This document shows positions 18,403-19,724 of a stretch of 19,724 nucleotides of DNA, one piece after another; the stretch's first letter is position 1; the number at the start of each line of letters is the position of its first letter. Source of the stretch: Collybiopsis luxurians FD-317 M1 (lineage: Eukaryota; Basidiomycota; Agaricomycetes; Agaricales; Omphalotaceae); assembly GCA_000827265.1 (NCBI GenBank), contig KN834750.1, forward strand, positions 822,569 to 842,292. Reading direction: 5' to 3'. A model generated the notes under the pieces. That model was given only the letters and a program-made list of their open reading frames with translations. It was not told where the DNA came from and searched no databases. The position numbers and the translations under genes were made by a program.

Positions 18403-18610
18403 TGTTGAAAAAAGTACTGAAACACTTTTAAGGACATGTACAATGTTTATATATAGTATAGACAAAAGTAGAATAGTTTTAATAGTTAGACTCTGAAGAT
18501 GGGGAAAAGTTTATATCATTGGAATATTTTGGCAGGGCACAAAAATGTGGACACTTGTTTTCATGCCTCATGCATTTGCGCGCAAATAGGACCAAACAGA
18601 CCCCTAATCC
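18403..18610 (+). repeat. Copia LTR fragment L5 (first 208 bp, interrupted)
   Basis: TGTTGAAAAAAGTACTGAAA opens a + strand LTR homologous to L1, which stops at CCCCTAATCC (18610) exactly where the minus-strand LTR L6 begins. The break is internal to the LTR. The missing end would be outside the window if the minus-strand element inserted here. Its 14-bp palindrome is ATTTGCGCGCAAAT (18574-18587), the CpG-containing version of the GCATGC core in the other LTRs. ATCAG precedes it and would be its target-site duplicate. Confidence 0.88.
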
Positions 18611-18962
18611 TGTTACAGTTCAGGCAACTAAAGCAGCAATGATTGAGATCACAACAAGTTTTGGTTTAGTAATAATAACTTGTATAATAGATTGTTTGTA
18701 ACTCGTAGTGTCAACAGATTGAGTATTCCAGCTAGACTTTTTCTAGACATATAAGGATTAGGGTCTGTTTAGTCCTATTTGCATGCAAATGCATGAGGTG
18801 TGAAAACAGGTGTCCACATTTTTGCGCCCTGCAAAAATATTCCAGTGACACAAACTTTTTTTCCATCTCCAGAGTCTAACTACTAAAACTATTCTACTTT
18901 TGTCTATACTACATATACACAATGTATATGTCCTTAGAAGTGTTTCAGCACTTCTTTCAACA
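18611..18962 (-). repeat. Copia LTR L6 (3' LTR of the right-hand element, 352 bp)
   Basis: It is bounded by TGTTACAG and TTTCAACA on the + strand and homologous to L1-L3. Directly to its right on the + strand is CAGCCCCCTGATG, the reverse complement of the polypurine tract, followed by the tail of pol. It is therefore the 3' LTR of a minus-strand element. The palindrome ATTTGCATGCAAAT is at 18777-18790. Abutment to L5 at 18610/18611 makes a head-to-head inverted LTR pair. Confidence 0.92.
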
Positions 18963-19119
18963 CAGCCCCCTGATGAAACACTTCTTCAATCCCATATATC
19001 CTTCCCATCCAATCCTTCTTCCATTCATCATATCTCCACAGAAGGAAGTGTAATCACTATAATCAACACAGCCCCCTGGTGACACACTTCTTTTAATTCC
19101 TCAACATCACGAGGGGTCA
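18963..19119 (-). promoter_or_regulatory. Duplicated polypurine tract / 3' UTR of the right-hand copia element
   Basis: On the minus strand GAAGTGTGTCACCAGGGGGC (from about 19090) and GAAGTGTTTCATCAGGGGGC (from about 18984) lie about 106 bp apart, each followed by TGTGTTGA. The second primes directly at LTR L6. The arrangement matches 4023-4150 of the left-hand element. Confidence 0.65.
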
Positions 19120-19724
19120 TTACTTCTTTACCAATCCCATCATCTGTCAAAACTTTTCCACCTTTGGCTTTACAAGAGCCTTAGTGAGTATGTCAGCTGC
19201 ATTGTCTTTTGTTAGCAGGTATTTAGGCATCAATACTCAGTGTGCTACTTGATCTCAAAGCCAACAGTAGTTTAGATCAAGATGCTTCATTCTACCATAG
19301 TGTTCAGGATTCTTTGCCACCTGAATAGCAGACTGATTATCAACCCACATATCTGAGGGAGACTTCACCAAATAACCTAATTCCATTAATAGAGTCTGTA
19401 TAGCACAGATCTTTTTGCCAGTCACATTAGCAGCAACAAATTCTGCTTCTGTAGTAGACAATGTCACTATGGGCTGTAGTTTACTGCACCAGCTGACAAT
19501 TCCTGATTCAACCTTAATCATGTATCCAATAGTGGATCTACCATTGTCCTTGTTGCCACCATGATCTGCATCACACAGAACAGTGATCAAGTCATTGTTA
19601 TCAGGATCTGGCCCATATTCCAACTGCAAATCAATAGTTCCTTTTAAATACCAAAACACATGCTTTACAGCTATCCAATAATGCATTCCAGAATTAGAGC
19701 TGAACTGGGCCAATATACTAGTGG
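19120..19724 (-). pseudogene. Copia pol fragment 3 (RT end and RNase H), runs off the right edge
   Basis: From the window edge the minus strand reads AQFSSNSGMHYWIAVKHVFW, then [19 protein letters not shown] (no 4-nt deletion, unlike the left copy), [26 protein letters not shown] and HLDLNYCWL. TGA follows at 19257-19255 at an Arg position, then further TGA codons, before a terminus equivalent to NAADILTKAL and TAA at 19122-19120. The RNase H core residues (Asp in DADH, Glu in TEAEF, Asp in WVDNQ) are present. The same three TGA codons occur after the RNase H core in the left copy. The remainder of the element should continue beyond 19724. Confidence 0.92.

Overview
This window looks like a heterochromatic, transposon-saturated stretch of a fungal nuclear genome, most likely a mushroom-forming basidiomycete (Agaricomycete). 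The reasons are 46-57 nt GT..AG introns, a KDZ-type transposase with fungal intron spacing, an IS630/Tc1-mariner transposase with a fungal-style C-terminus, a gag-like retroelement ORF of a kind I associate with Agaricomycetes, and Ty1/copia elements. I see no intact gene and no convincing single-copy housekeeping gene, tRNA or rRNA. CpG is visibly scarce, and most in-frame stops in recognisable coding relics are TGA where arginine (CGA) is expected. That points to cytosine-methylation or RIP-like decay of repeats.

Layout, left half. A repeat family (called repeat A; about 1.05 kb when complete, ends near-perfect inverted CTCYGCTCTCA) occurs at 1-474, 1405-1749 and 5266-6316 on the + strand. 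Part of it also forms the leader of a gag-like ORF on the - strand (6918-7277). Between the first two copies lies a KDZ transposase fragment (475-1404, -). Copy 2 abuts a copia pol pseudogene (1750-3994, +), whose 3' end carries two polypurine tracts and a 351-bp 3' LTR (4148-4498). That LTR sits in the 3' part of the gag-like ORF (4499-5265, -), which is itself split by repeat A copy 3 from its N-terminal part (6317-6917, -). A second, doubly truncated copia pol fragment follows (7278-7876, +).

Middle (7877-16000). This part is AT-rich, very poor in CpG and mostly non-coding. It holds two solo copia LTRs with perfect 5-bp target-site duplications (9065-9416 GCTCA; 9944-10303 TATTT). One sits inside the arm of a foldback repeat and the other inside an AT-rich repeat (repeat B) that recurs at 13330-13770. 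There are also degenerate tandem repeats at 10530-10905 and 12421-12600, an orphan low-complexity ORF (7915-8298) and a decayed multi-exon gene of unknown family on the - strand (about 14190-15665).

Right end. A decayed Tc1/mariner element (16013-17522) comes first, then a decayed unrecognised coding region (17582-18324, -). Last is a + strand LTR fragment (18403-18610) abutting the 3' LTR (18611-18962) of a second copia element that runs off the right edge on the - strand (RNase H end of pol, 19120-19724).

The parts do not cooperate in a pathway. The window is a stratigraphy of nested insertions. The strongest signals are the shared TGA-at-arginine decay, the duplicated polypurine-tract/LTR-head module of the copia family, and repeat A as a compact inverted-end derivative of a gag-bearing retroelement. 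I find no evidence of a new defence or metabolic system.
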